This document shows positions 33,709-42,720 of a DNA stretch of 64,000 bases, piece by piece; the first letter of the stretch is position 1; each line of letters opens with the position of its first letter. The notes below the pieces were generated by a model. It saw only the letters and a list, made by a program, of their open reading frames with translations. It was not told the origin of the DNA and did not search any database. This stretch comes from Paracoccus sp. (in: a-proteobacteria) (GTDB lineage: Bacteria; Pseudomonadota; Alphaproteobacteria; Rhodobacterales; Rhodobacteraceae). Location: contig NZ_JAUNTJ010000009.1 of the NCBI RefSeq assembly GCF_030538755.1, positions 1-64,000 of the forward strand. The letters run 5' to 3'. The translations under genes were made by a program, and so were the position numbers.

Positions 33709-34992
33709 GTGAATATCCTGATCCTTGGCAGCGGCGGGCGTGAACATGCGCTGGCCTGGGCCTTCCGGCAGAATCCGAAATGCGATCAACTGTTCGTGGC
33801 ACCGGGCAATGCGGGCATCGCCGAGATCGCGGAATGCGCCGCCATCGACATCCTGTCGCGCGCCGCTGTGCTGGAATTTGCACAGGAAAACGCCGTTGAT
33901 TTCGTCGTCATCGGCCCCGAGGCCCCTTTGGCCGCAGGGGTGTCCGACGCGCTGCGCGAGGCCGGTTTTCTGGTGTTCGGCCCGTCACAGGCCGCCGCGC
34001 AGCTCGAGGCCAGCAAGGGCTTTACCAAGGAAATCTGCGACGCCTGCGACGCCCCGACGGCGGCTTGGGCGCGCTTTGACGATGGGGCTGCGGCGCGCGA
34101 CTATGTGCTGGCGCAGGGCGCGCCGATCGTGGTCAAGGCCGATGGCCTTGCGGCGGGCAAGGGGGTGACGGTGGCCGAAACCGTGCCCGAGGCTTTGGCG
34201 GCGATTGATGCGATTTTCGATGGTGCCTTTGGGGAACCTTCTGTTGTCATTGAAGAATTCATGTCCGGCGAGGAGGCAAGCTTTTTCGTTCTATGCGACG
34301 GCGACACCTGCCTGCCCATCGGCACGGCGCAGGATCACAAGCGCGTGGGCGAGGGCGACACCGGCCCCAATACCGGCGGCATGGGCGCCTACAGCCCCGC
34401 GCCGGTGATGACGGATGCGGTTCAGCAGCAGGTCATGGACCAGATCGTGCGCCCGACCATGGCTGAAATGGCCGCGCGGGGCACGCCGTTTCAGGGGGTG
34501 CTGTTTGTCGGGCTGATGATCGAAAACGGGCGCGGGCGGCTGGTCGAATACAACGTCCGCTTTGGCGACCCGGAATGTCAGGTGCTGATGATGCGTCTGG
34601 GCGCTCAGGCGCTGGATCTGATCCATGCCTGCGTCGAAAATCGGCTGGATGGGATCACCGTCAACTGGGCCGACGATCATGCGCTGACTGTCGTCATGGC
34701 CGCCGACGGTTATCCGGGCGACTATCAGAAAGGTAGCCGGATCAACGGGTTGGATGCGCTTCCGGCCGATGGCTTTAACATGGTCTTTCACGCCGGCACC
34801 GCCGCGCGCGATGATGCAGTGATCGCCACCGGCGGACGGGTTCTGGCCTGCACCGGACGCGGCGAGACGCTGGAACAGGCCCACGCCCGCGCCTATGCGC
34901 TGGTCGATGGGGTGGACTGGCCGCAGGGCTTTTGCCGCCGTGACATTGGCTGGCGCGCGCTTGGGCGGGGCGGTTCGCCTGTTTCGGATTAA
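33709..34992 (+). CDS. purD: phosphoribosylamine-glycine ligase
   Basis: GAR synthetase of purine biosynthesis, an ATP-grasp enzyme. The 427-residue protein begins NILILGSGGREHALAW, the PurD N-terminus, and shows VVKADGLAAGKGV, ATP-grasp IEEFMSGEEASFF and HKRVGEGDTGPNTGGMG. Starts with GTG 33709, AGAGG upstream. Full length. Confidence 0.97.
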   Translation: MNILILGSGGREHALAWAFRQNPKCDQLFVAPGNAGIAEIAECAAIDILSRAAVLEFAQENAVDFVVIGPEAPLAAGVSDALREAGFLVFGPSQAAAQLEASKGFTKEICDACDAPTAAWARFDDGAAARDYVLAQGAPIVVKADGLAAGKGVTVAETVPEALAAIDAIFDGAFGEPSVVIEEFMSGEEASFFVLCDGDTCLPIGTAQDHKRVGEGDTGPNTGGMGAYSPAPVMTDAVQQQVMDQIVRPTMAEMAARGTPFQGVLFVGLMIENGRGRLVEYNVRFGDPECQVLMMRLGAQALDLIHACVENRLDGITVNWADDHALTVVMAADGYPGDYQKGSRINGLDALPADGFNMVFHAGTAARDDAVIATGGRVLACTGRGETLEQAHARAYALVDGVDWPQGFCRRDIGWRALGRGGSPVSD

Positions 34993-35603
34993 CAGCCTTA
35001 TCGGGCCAAGTGCGTTGTGTTTTCAAATGAGCGCATTTGGCCTGAACTGTTCTGTTCTATTTTTGAGGTGCCAGGTTTTTGATCCGTGCGAGTTATTGGC
35101 CTCGCTACGCCGCGCTGGTCAGGGTTGATGGGTGCTCTGCCACAATTATTAATGATTGGTTAATTTGCGTTATCTGCAAGCGGGTTTTCTGTGGTCGTGC
35201 AGATGTGATTTGCAGACGATTTCTTTAAAATAAGAAAAAAATTGTTTCAGGCGGCGCGATTGCCGATTATTCCCAGACTGCAATGTGTGGCTTGCGGCGG
35301 GTTTTAACGGCGCCATACCTTAAGTTGACGCTGCGTTATTTAAACTGGTCATTCTACTGCCCTATAGTAAGGTCCGTGCCCCCGAATGTGTCTTCAGGAA
35401 CAATCGACCCCGGCACTTGGAACGGCTCTGGCCGTATCAATGCCGCCCGCAGAGCAAGCGCCCCCTTATGCCGGGCTTGGACAGGATGTTGGTCCGACCC
35501 GGCTGCCAAGACGATGCCTATTCTTGCGCGGTCTTGCTGGTCAGGTTTGCTTCACCGGGCCGCGATCAGCCTGATGGTGCCACACTGGCAGGGCCAGCGG
35601 CGA
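34993..35603. other. AT-rich gene-free gap between purD and kdsA
   Basis: The 611-bp convergent gap has no convincing gene. Its first 370 bases are clearly richer in A+T than the rest of the window, with T- and A-runs (for example around 35220-35250), and contain a TTAA-N7-TTAA site. No hairpin with T-tract was seen that would end purD. It may hold a promoter for an unannotated short transcript, or be a remnant of acquired DNA. Confidence 0.5.
35149..35163. promoter_or_regulatory. CtrA-type site in orphan gap
   Basis: TTAA-TGATTGG-TTAA fits the CtrA full-site consensus and differs by one base from the site upstream of nrdJ. Neither flanking gene starts nearby (both point towards the gap), so any promoter here would drive an unknown transcript. 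Confidence 0.5.
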
Positions 35604-36449
35604 TCAGACCCGCAGCGGATCAGACTTGGCCAGCGCGTCAAAGCGCATCAGCGATTCGATCAGCCGGGGCATCTGGTCCAGCGGGATCATGTTCGGCCCG
35701 TCCGAGGGGGCGTTGTCTGGGTCTTGATGCGTTTCGATGAACACCCCGGCAACGCCCAAAGACACGGCGGCGCGGGCCATCACCGGCGCGAATTCGCGCT
35801 GACCGCCGGAACTGCCGCCCTGACCGCCGGGCTGCTGCACCGAATGGGTGGCGTCCATGATGACGGGATAGCCGGTGCGCGCCATGATCGGCAGCGACCG
35901 CATGTCGGCGACCAGCATGTTATAGCCAAAACTGGCGCCGCGTTCGGTCAGCAGGATCTTGTCATTGCCGGTCGAGGCGACCTTGTCGGCGACGTTGGGC
36001 ATATCCCACGGTGCCAGAAACTGGCCCTTTTTGACGTTAACCACCGCGCCGGACTGGCCAGCGGCCAGCAGCAGGTCGGTCTGACGGCACAGAAAGGCCG
36101 GGATCTGGATCACATCCACCGCCTGCGCCGCCTGCACGGCCTGTTGGGCGTCATGCACATCGGTCAGCACCGGGCAGCCAATGCGGCTGCGGACGGTGGC
36201 CAGCATCTCCAGCCCCTCGTCGATGCCGATGCCGCGCCGCCCCTTGAGAGAGGTGCGGTTCGCCTTGTCATAGCTGGCCTTGAACACAAAGCCCGCCCCG
36301 GCGGCCTGACAGGCGGCCGCCATGGTTTCCGCGATCATCAGGGCGTGATCCAGCGTTTCAAGCTGGCAGGGACCGGCGATCACCGTCAGCGGCAGATCAT
36401 TGCCGCAGGTCAGGGGGCCGATGGCGACGTGATGTGGATTCTGGGTCAT
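35604..36449 (-). CDS. kdsA: 3-deoxy-D-manno-octulosonate 8-phosphate synthase
   Basis: Condenses PEP and arabinose 5-phosphate to KDO-8-phosphate, the precursor of KDO for LPS or capsule. The 281-residue enzyme shows VIAGPCQLE near the N-terminus, FKASYDKANRTS, VLTDVH and DATHSVQQPGG, all KdsA signatures. It overlaps the upstream export gene by 4 bases, tying KDO synthesis to capsule export here. Confidence 0.96.
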   Translation of the reverse strand: MTQNPHHVAIGPLTCGNDLPLTVIAGPCQLETLDHALMIAETMAAACQAAGAGFVFKASYDKANRTSLKGRRGIGIDEGLEMLATVRSRIGCPVLTDVHDAQQAVQAAQAVDVIQIPAFLCRQTDLLLAAGQSGAVVNVKKGQFLAPWDMPNVADKVASTGNDKILLTERGASFGYNMLVADMRSLPIMARTGYPVIMDATHSVQQPGGQGGSSGGQREFAPVMARAAVSLGVAGVFIETHQDPDNAPSDGPNMIPLDQMPRLIESLMRFDALAKSDPLRV

Positions 36450-38230
36450 GAGGATACCTGTTCACGCAGGATCGAGGCCGTCAAGGACAACATCAGATAA
36501 ATGCCCGCGAAAATCAGAAGGGCGACAAAGGTGTTCTGCACCGCCTTGGGATAGGTCGCCTCGTCCGGGGCGACGGGTTCGACCACCACCGACAGGTAGC
36601 GCACTTGCTTGTTCGCCTCGACCCGCGCGACCTCGACCTGTTCGGCGGCGGTCGCCAGCAGGGCCTGCCGCGTGGCCAGATCGCTTTCGGCGATCCGCAA
36701 CTCGCCCGAGATCGAGGCCAGCGACGCGCGCTGTTCGCTGCCTTGGGTCAGTTGCAGCCGGGTTTCGTCGATCATGGCTTGCAGCCGCGTGATGTCGCCG
36801 CGGATCGTTTCGACGCGGCTTTGCTGTGGACGCGGGTTGGCAAGGATCTGCCCCAGTTCCAGTTCGCGTTGCGACAACTGGCTTTCCAGATTGGCGACGC
36901 GGCCCATGACGACGCTGCCTTCGGCCTGCGGGTCCAGCACGCCCAGCCGTTCCTGAAGATCCAGCACCCGCTGTTGCGCCAGCAGCACCTTTGCCTCGGC
37001 GTCCTCGTAATTGTTGATCGAGCCGCGCATCTGGTCGTCACGCAGCCGGGCGGTCAGCTGATCGACCTGACCTTCGGCATAACCGATCAGCGCCAGCGAA
37101 AAATCCTGGCTCAGCTGCGGGTTGGGGGCGATGACCTCCATCTTGATGACGCCCTCGGTCGGGTCATAGCCGATTTTCACCGAATCCTTATAGACGCGAT
37201 AGGTTGCTTCGTTCGTGGCGTCGGGGGCAAGGCGCTTTACCGGGTCGATTGCGCTGTCCTGATAGGTCTGGCGAAAGCTCATGTCCCGGTCCAGCCGCAG
37301 CATCGCATCGCGCGAGGTCAGATAGCTTTGCACCGCCACCGAATCGTTGTTCATCGCCAGTTGTGTGCCGGAAAACAGTCCGCCCAGCCCGCTGCCGCCG
37401 CCGGCATCGGCCTGCTGGATCAGGAACTGGGTATAGGTGGCATAGAGCGGCGTGGCGACGCGGAAGTAATACCACCCCATGATCGCCGTGGGCAGAAACA
37501 CGAACACCATCAGCCGCGCCACCAGCATCACCATGCGGCGGCGGCGGCGGGCGGCGATTTCCTGCTGAATACGACGAATCTCGGCGGCCCGGCGTTCTTC
37601 GGTCATTTCCTCGCGCGAGGGCAGCGGCTTTGGCGCTGCCGCCGGGGCGACCGCCGGGCTGGGCAAGGGCGCGCGGGGCAGGGGCACCGGCGTATTGGCG
37701 GCGGGGGCGGCCTGCGCCTTGCTCCCCTCGGCTGACAGGATGCGCCCGACAGCGGCCCGGTGCGATGGGTCGATGCCGCGTTCGCGCAGGCGCAGCACGG
37801 CCTCTTCGTCCGATGCGACGCTGATCTGGTGCATGGTTGCGATGCGGCGGGCGATGCGCAATTGCCGTTCGGTCAGCTTTTCGGCCCGGATCGCGGCCAG
37901 CTTGGCCTCCAGATCATTGCCAGCGGCGGGGGGCGGCGTGTCTGACGGGGCCGGTTTGGGTTCGGCACCGGGAAAGCGCATGTCGCCAAAGCCATCCTCG
38001 ACCTGATCGGTCTGCATCATCCGGTCGCGCGCCGTCTGATCGTCCGCCACAGGCCCCGCGACGCCCGACAGAGGCCGCGTAAAGCGCGGAGGCTGATCCG
38101 TCTTGCGATGCACCTCGACCCGGATGCCCGGGGTGGCGGCGTCTGGCGGCGTTTCCTGCCCCGGCGCCGCGCCAGTTGCAGATTCGCTGCGGGTCAGGTG
38201 AAAGCGACGGGCCTTAGGCGGTGTAGTCAT
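36446..38230 (-). CDS. capsule polysaccharide export inner-membrane protein (KpsE/RkpR type)
   Basis: 594-residue polysaccharide co-polymerase-type protein. A long Pro/Ala-rich cytoplasmic N-terminus (about 1-230) precedes a first transmembrane helix (233-256). A large periplasmic part with predicted coiled coils (about 400-540) follows, then a second helix near 567-588. This is the KpsE/CtrB/BexC layout with an unusually long N-terminal extension. ATG 38230 lies inside the end of the ABC ATPase gene (17-base overlap). Translationally coupled to kdsA downstream. Confidence 0.85.
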   Translation of the reverse strand: MTTPPKARRFHLTRSESATGAAPGQETPPDAATPGIRVEVHRKTDQPPRFTRPLSGVAGPVADDQTARDRMMQTDQVEDGFGDMRFPGAEPKPAPSDTPPPAAGNDLEAKLAAIRAEKLTERQLRIARRIATMHQISVASDEEAVLRLRERGIDPSHRAAVGRILSAEGSKAQAAPAANTPVPLPRAPLPSPAVAPAAAPKPLPSREEMTEERRAAEIRRIQQEIAARRRRRMVMLVARLMVFVFLPTAIMGWYYFRVATPLYATYTQFLIQQADAGGGSGLGGLFSGTQLAMNNDSVAVQSYLTSRDAMLRLDRDMSFRQTYQDSAIDPVKRLAPDATNEATYRVYKDSVKIGYDPTEGVIKMEVIAPNPQLSQDFSLALIGYAEGQVDQLTARLRDDQMRGSINNYEDAEAKVLLAQQRVLDLQERLGVLDPQAEGSVVMGRVANLESQLSQRELELGQILANPRPQQSRVETIRGDITRLQAMIDETRLQLTQGSEQRASLASISGELRIAESDLATRQALLATAAEQVEVARVEANKQVRYLSVVVEPVAPDEATYPKAVQNTFVALLIFAGIYLMLSLTASILREQVSS

Positions 38231-38867
38231 AATATTGCTTGGCCTCGTCCAGAGTTTCAAACATATACAGCCGCCCGTCGCGCATGATCGCGGCCGAGCG
38301 GCAGAATTTTTCGATCGTCGAAGGCTGGTGTGACACGACGATCACCGTCGATTTGCGCAGCCGTTCATACAGAACGGCCCCGGCCTTGCGGTTGAATTCG
38401 GCATCGGTGCTTTGCGGCATCCCTTCGTCGATCAGGTAGATGTCGAATTCCAGCGCCAGCAGCAGCGACAGCGTAAAGCGCGACCGCATCCCCGCCGAAT
38501 AGGTGCCCACCGGCATGTCGTAATATTCACCAATGTCGGTCAGCCAGCGGCAGAAGGCCGACACATAGTCCGGGTCCAGCCCATAGATGCGGGCGATGTA
38601 GCGGGCGTTTTCATGCGCCGAGTGCCGGGCCACCACCCCGCCCATGAACCCCAGCGGAAACGACACCCGGCAGGTGGTGCGGATGTCGCCCTCGTCCGGT
38701 TTTTCCAGCCCGCACATCATGTTGATAAGCGTGGTCTTGCCGGTGCCGTTGGGTGCCAGAATCCCCAGCGAGTTCCCCAGTTCCACCCGGAACGAGGCAT
38801 CGTCGAGAATCACCTTGCGTTGTGTGCCGGTCCAAAAGGATTTGGACACGCTGTCAAATTCCATCAT
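38214..38867 (-). CDS. capsule export ABC transporter ATPase (KpsT type)
   Basis: 217-residue ABC ATPase matching the KpsT/CtrD/BexA group that powers export of group 2 capsules. Walker A is APNGTGKTT (about 38-46), the signature motif is YSAGMRSR (instead of LSGGQ, as is usual for KpsT), and Walker B is IYLIDEG. First gene of the operon with the KpsE-like gene and kdsA. A permease (KpsM) gene is not next to it. Confidence 0.88.
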   Translation of the reverse strand: MMEFDSVSKSFWTGTQRKVILDDASFRVELGNSLGILAPNGTGKTTLINMMCGLEKPDEGDIRTTCRVSFPLGFMGGVVARHSAHENARYIARIYGLDPDYVSAFCRWLTDIGEYYDMPVGTYSAGMRSRFTLSLLLALEFDIYLIDEGMPQSTDAEFNRKAGAVLYERLRKSTVIVVSHQPSTIEKFCRSAAIMRDGRLYMFETLDEAKQYYDYTA

Positions 38868-38981
38868 GGACGACAGATTGCCTTTCTTGAATGGTTGCAG
38901 CTAGATAAAGCCGGGCCGCGATCCTGTCCACCTTGGCATGATTTTCCTTAGATTTCGTTACCGGCACCCTATCTCGGGATC

Positions 38982-39560
38982 ATGAGTGATCTGACCGATG
39001 ACATAAGTGCCTGCCGCCTGTGCGCGGATCGCTTTGCGCTGACGGCGACCGCCCATGCGCCGCACCCGGTTGTCTGGTTCCGGCCCGGTGCGCGATTGCT
39101 GATCGCCGGGCAGGCGCCGGGGATGCGGGTGCATCTGGCGGGGCGGCCCTTTGCCGACCGCTCGGGTCAGCGGTTGCGCGACTGGATGGGCGTGGACGAG
39201 ACGACCTTTTACGACCGCGACCGCATCGCCATCGTGCCGATGGCCTTTTGCTTTCCGGGCTATAACGCGCGCGGGGCCGATCTGCCGCCGCCGCCGCTCT
39301 GCGCCGCGACATGGCGGGCGCGGGTCATGGCGGAACTGTCGCCGCGCCTGACGCTGCTGGTGGGGGGCGCGGCGATCCGCTGGCATATGGGCGCGCGCGA
39401 TGTGACGGCGACCGTGGCGGCGTGGCGCGATGCCCCGGCGGGCATGTTTCCCTTGCCTCACCCCAGTTGGCGCAATACGGGCTGGCTGAAACGTAACCCG
39501 TGGTTCGGTGCCGATCTGCTGCCGGACCTGCGGCAAGCCATCAAAGAGGTTCTGCGATGA
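38982..39560 (+). CDS. uracil-DNA glycosylase superfamily protein
   Basis: 192-residue protein of the UDG fold. LIAGQAPGMR (about 38-47) matches motif 1 with the catalytic water-activating position, and FPLPHPSWRN (about 153-162) matches the HPS-containing motif 2. It has only two cysteines near the N-terminus, so the Fe-S cluster of family 4/5 is not evident. Whether it excises uracil is unproven. Coupled to the next gene by ATGA overlap. Confidence 0.8.
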   Translation: MSDLTDDISACRLCADRFALTATAHAPHPVVWFRPGARLLIAGQAPGMRVHLAGRPFADRSGQRLRDWMGVDETTFYDRDRIAIVPMAFCFPGYNARGADLPPPPLCAATWRARVMAELSPRLTLLVGGAAIRWHMGARDVTATVAAWRDAPAGMFPLPHPSWRNTGWLKRNPWFGADLLPDLRQAIKEVLR

Positions 39561-40285
39561 CCGCGCTGGATGATCTGTGCCAGACCCCGTTCCACGATGC
39601 CGATGCGCCCGCCCGCGCGCGGATTCTGTCGCGCCTGGCCGATACCGAATTATCTGTGGCGCTGATGGCCGAGCCTGCGGGCGATACCGTCGATCTGCGC
39701 ATCTTCGATCTGCCGGGCGCGCGCGTGGCCTTGGCCGCGGACGAGGAATCGCGGCTGGCCGGGTTTCTGGGCGGCCCGGTGGCCTATGCCGCGCTGCCGG
39801 GGCGGGTGCTGGCCGCGATGCTGCGGGCCGAGGGCGTGGGCCTGCTGCTCAACCCCGGCGCGCCTTCGGAAATGCTGTTGGATGCGCAGACGCTGGGTTG
39901 GCTGGAAACCGCGCTGGCCAGCGCGCCGGTGCCGGACGAGGCGCGGCTGGCGGCTGGTCCGCCGCGCTCTGACACCGTGGCCGCGCTGGCCGGTCCGCTG
40001 GCCGAGCGGCTGGCCGATCTGCGCGGGATGATTGCGGGTGCCGCGCTGGCCGGTGCAGGCGAGGGCCATGTGCTGCTGATCGCCGGGGCCGAGCCTGCGC
40101 GCCAGCCAGCCATCGCCAAGGCGCTGTCGGAAACGCTGGCTTTTCTGCCGCCGCAGCCGGGCGGGGTGGACATCGGCTTTGCCGAAACGCCGCCCCCCGC
40201 CGGTGCGCTGCTGTTCGATCTGACCCCGCCGCCCGAACCTGCCCCTGCGCCCAAACCGCCCAAAGGGCCGCCGATCCTGCGTTGA
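39557..40285 (+). CDS. SseB-like N-terminal domain protein
   Basis: 242-residue soluble protein rich in Ala, Leu and Pro. The N-terminal half (FHDADAPARARILSRLADTEL... YAALPGRVLAAMLRAEGVGLLLNPGAPSE) resembles the SseB domain found in proteins of unknown role. A Pro-rich tail (PPPEPAPAPKPPKGPP) ends it. ATG 39557 overlaps the stop of the UDG-like gene. Function unknown. Confidence 0.7.
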   Translation: MTALDDLCQTPFHDADAPARARILSRLADTELSVALMAEPAGDTVDLRIFDLPGARVALAADEESRLAGFLGGPVAYAALPGRVLAAMLRAEGVGLLLNPGAPSEMLLDAQTLGWLETALASAPVPDEARLAAGPPRSDTVAALAGPLAERLADLRGMIAGAALAGAGEGHVLLIAGAEPARQPAIAKALSETLAFLPPQPGGVDIGFAETPPPAGALLFDLTPPPEPAPAPKPPKGPPILR

Positions 40286-40328
40286 CGTGCCGCCTTGCAG
40301 CGCGGGGCGCAACCTGCGAAAAGGCCGG

Positions 40329-41021
40329 ATGCACCTGCGTTTCAAGGCATTGTCCGTTCACCTGCTGACCGCCACCGGAGCGGTTCTTTCGATGTTGGCC
40401 ATGCTGGCCGCGGTTCAGGAAAACTGGTCGCTGATGTTCTGGTGGCTGGTCGTGGCGCTGGTCGTGGACGGGATCGACGGCCCTCTGGCGCGCCGATACG
40501 AGGTCAAGCAGAACTGGCCGACCTATGACGGCGTGCTGATGGACCTTATCATCGACTATCTGACCTATGTGTTCATCCCGGCCTATGCGCTGTTCAAATC
40601 CGGGCTGCTGGATGGCTGGACGGGCTGGGTGGCGATCATCGTGATCGTTTACGGCAGTGTCATATATTTTTCAGATACGCGCATGAAAACGCGGGATAAT
40701 TCCTTTGCGGGCTTTCCCGCTTGCTGGAATATGGTCGTGTTGGTGCTGTTTGCGCTGCACCCGCATTGGACGATCAGCCTGCTGGTGATCGTGGTGCTGG
40801 GCGTGACCATGTTTACCAATGTGAAATTCGTGCATCCGGTCCGCACCGAACGCTGGCGCGCGGTAACGCTGCCGATGGCGATTGCATGGGTCGTGTTTGC
40901 GCTGTGGGCGGTGATCGTCGATTTTCACGCCGCAAGCTGGGCGCATTGGGGGCTGATGATAACCTCGCTGTGGCTGACGCTGGCGGGTGCGGTGCAGCAA
41001 TTCCTGCCTGAAAGGGCTTGA
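40329..41021 (+). CDS. pcs: phosphatidylcholine synthase
   Basis: Integral membrane CDP-alcohol phosphatidyltransferase that condenses CDP-diacylglycerol with choline, the alphaproteobacterial route to phosphatidylcholine. 230 residues, about seven transmembrane helices. The catalytic motif is visible as DGIDGPLARR then GVLMDLIIDYL (pattern DG-x2-DG-x2-AR-x8-9-G-x3-D-x3-D). Start at ATG 40329 with AAAAGG upstream. It is probably expressed independently of the 44-bp-distant SseB-like gene. Confidence 0.9.
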   Translation: MHLRFKALSVHLLTATGAVLSMLAMLAAVQENWSLMFWWLVVALVVDGIDGPLARRYEVKQNWPTYDGVLMDLIIDYLTYVFIPAYALFKSGLLDGWTGWVAIIVIVYGSVIYFSDTRMKTRDNSFAGFPACWNMVVLVLFALHPHWTISLLVIVVLGVTMFTNVKFVHPVRTERWRAVTLPMAIAWVVFALWAVIVDFHAASWAHWGLMITSLWLTLAGAVQQFLPERA

Positions 41022-41070
41022 TCGACGCTGCGCTGCGGCTAAGGTTCCTCGCATCAGTCAGGGGGGAACC

Positions 41071-42543
41071 ATGCTGGATCTGTTGAAATCTTCGGCGCTT
41101 GCGCTGGTGCTGACCGCCGGGGCGGCGCTGGCCGCGCAGGATACAATCACACTGGGCATGGTGCTGGAGCCGCCGAACCTTGACCCCACCAGCGGTGCCG
41201 CCGCCGCCGTGGACGAGGTGGTTTACGCCAACCTGTTCGAGGGGTTGACCCGCGTTGGTCCAGATGGCGCCATCCTGCCCGGTCTGGCGACAAGCTGGGA
41301 TGTGCAGGACGATGGGCGCGTCTATGTGTTTCATCTGGCCGAGGGGGTGAAATTCCACGACGGGGCCGATTTCGACGCCAGCGACGTGGTGTTCACGCTG
41401 GATCGCGCCCGTGCCGCCGATTCGACCAATGCGCAAAAGGTGCTGTTCGAAGGGATCGAAAGCGTCGAGGCGGTTGACCCGCTGACCGTGCGCATCACCT
41501 TGTCGCAGCCGGACGGGAGCTTTCCGTTCAAGATGTCATGGGGCGATGCGGTGATGCTGGACCCGGCCTCGGTCGATCGGATCGCGACGAATCCGGTCGG
41601 GACCGGGCCGTTTCGGCTGGCCGAATGGCGTCAGGGGGATCGGGTCGTTCTGACGGCTTTTGACGATTATTGGGGGGAAAAGCCGGCGCTGCGTCAGGCG
41701 ACGTTCCGCTTTATCAGCGATCCGACGGCGGCCTATGCCGCGTTGATGGCGGGGGATGTGGATGTGTTCCCCAACTATCCCGCGCCGGAAACTCTGCCGC
41801 AGATCGAGGCCGATCCGCGCTTTCAGGTGATCGTCGGCACCACCGAGGGCGAGACGATTCTGGCGATGAACAACGCCAAAGCGCCGCTGGATAATGTGCA
41901 GGTGCGCAAGGCGATTGCCCATGCGATCAACCGTCAGGAAATCATCGACGGTGCCATGTTCGGGCGCGGCACGCCCATCGGCAGCCATTTCGCGCCGCAT
42001 AACCCGGATTATGTCGATCTGACCGACCGTTCCGTCTATGACCCGGATCAGGCCCGCGTGCTGCTGGCTGATGCCGGGGTGGATGGTCTGCGGCTGCGGC
42101 TGGCCCTGCCGCCCCCGACCTATGCCCGCCGTGGCGGCGAGATTCTGGCCGCGCAGTTGCGCGCCGTCGGGATCGAGACCGAGATCACCAATATGGAATG
42201 GGCGCAATGGCTGGAAACCGTGTTCAAGGGCGGCGACTTTGATCTGACCATCGTCGCCCATACCGAGCCGATGGACATAGATATCTACGCCCGCGAGGAT
42301 TACTATTTCCGCTATGCCCGGCCCGAGTTCGTGGCGCTGATGGATCAGTTGGCGCAAACCGTGGATGCCGGACAGCGCAGCGCCTTGTTGCGGCAGGCGC
42401 AGGAAATGATCGCGGATGATTACGTCAACGCCTTTCTGTTCCAACTGGGCAAGACCGGCGTGGCCGATGCCCGCATTCAGGGGCTGTGGGCGAACAGTCC
42501 GAACCAGTCGAACGATCTGACCGCCGTGCGCTGGACTGATTGA
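41071..42543 (+). CDS. ABC transporter periplasmic solute-binding protein (peptide/nickel family)
   Basis: 490-residue family-5 solute-binding protein. A signal peptide (residues 1-21, ending ALAA) is followed by the typical LEPPNLDPTSGAA opening, WDVQDDGRVYVFHLAEGVKFHDG and NPVGTGPFRLAEW. No permease or ATPase genes are adjacent, so its transporter partners must lie elsewhere. Substrate is probably a peptide or similar ligand. GGGGGG-AACC precedes the ATG. A terminator follows. Confidence 0.92.
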   Translation: MLDLLKSSALALVLTAGAALAAQDTITLGMVLEPPNLDPTSGAAAAVDEVVYANLFEGLTRVGPDGAILPGLATSWDVQDDGRVYVFHLAEGVKFHDGADFDASDVVFTLDRARAADSTNAQKVLFEGIESVEAVDPLTVRITLSQPDGSFPFKMSWGDAVMLDPASVDRIATNPVGTGPFRLAEWRQGDRVVLTAFDDYWGEKPALRQATFRFISDPTAAYAALMAGDVDVFPNYPAPETLPQIEADPRFQVIVGTTEGETILAMNNAKAPLDNVQVRKAIAHAINRQEIIDGAMFGRGTPIGSHFAPHNPDYVDLTDRSVYDPDQARVLLADAGVDGLRLRLALPPPTYARRGGEILAAQLRAVGIETEITNMEWAQWLETVFKGGDFDLTIVAHTEPMDIDIYAREDYYFRYARPEFVALMDQLAQTVDAGQRSALLRQAQEMIADDYVNAFLFQLGKTGVADARIQGLWANSPNQSNDLTAVRWTD

Positions 42544-42576
42544 GCGGCGCTTTTGGTTTGATGTGACGCGGCGTGG

Positions 42577-42603
42577 AAAGCCCGGTTCGCGCCGGGCTTT
42601 TTG
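42577..42603 (+). terminator. intrinsic terminator after solute-binding protein gene
   Basis: AAAGCCCGG (42577-42585), 6-base loop, CCGGGCTTT plus TT: a 9-bp perfect stem with T-tract, 33 bases after the stop codon. Confidence 0.9.
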
Positions 42604-42638
42604 CTGTTTGGGCGGCGCTGCGGGGGCGGCATGGGATC

Positions 42639-42673
42639 GTGCCCAAAGGTGCGTATTTGGGCAAACAGGAAGC
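42639..42673. repeat. dispersed 35-bp intergenic repeat, copy 2
   Basis: Matches 5906-5940 at 33 of 35 positions. It lies just beyond the terminator of the solute-binding protein gene and next to the 3' end of the ubiH-like gene. Confidence 0.7.
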
Positions 42674-42720
42674 GGGGCGGTTGTGCTGTCGGGCGGCGGC
42701 GCGCGTTTACCGGGGGCGTG

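Noticed and set aside
35283-36500. A 405-codon plus-strand frame over kdsA
   Set aside because: It is antisense to kdsA, whose protein matches its family throughout. Only the first ~100 codons lie in the gap and they show no domain.
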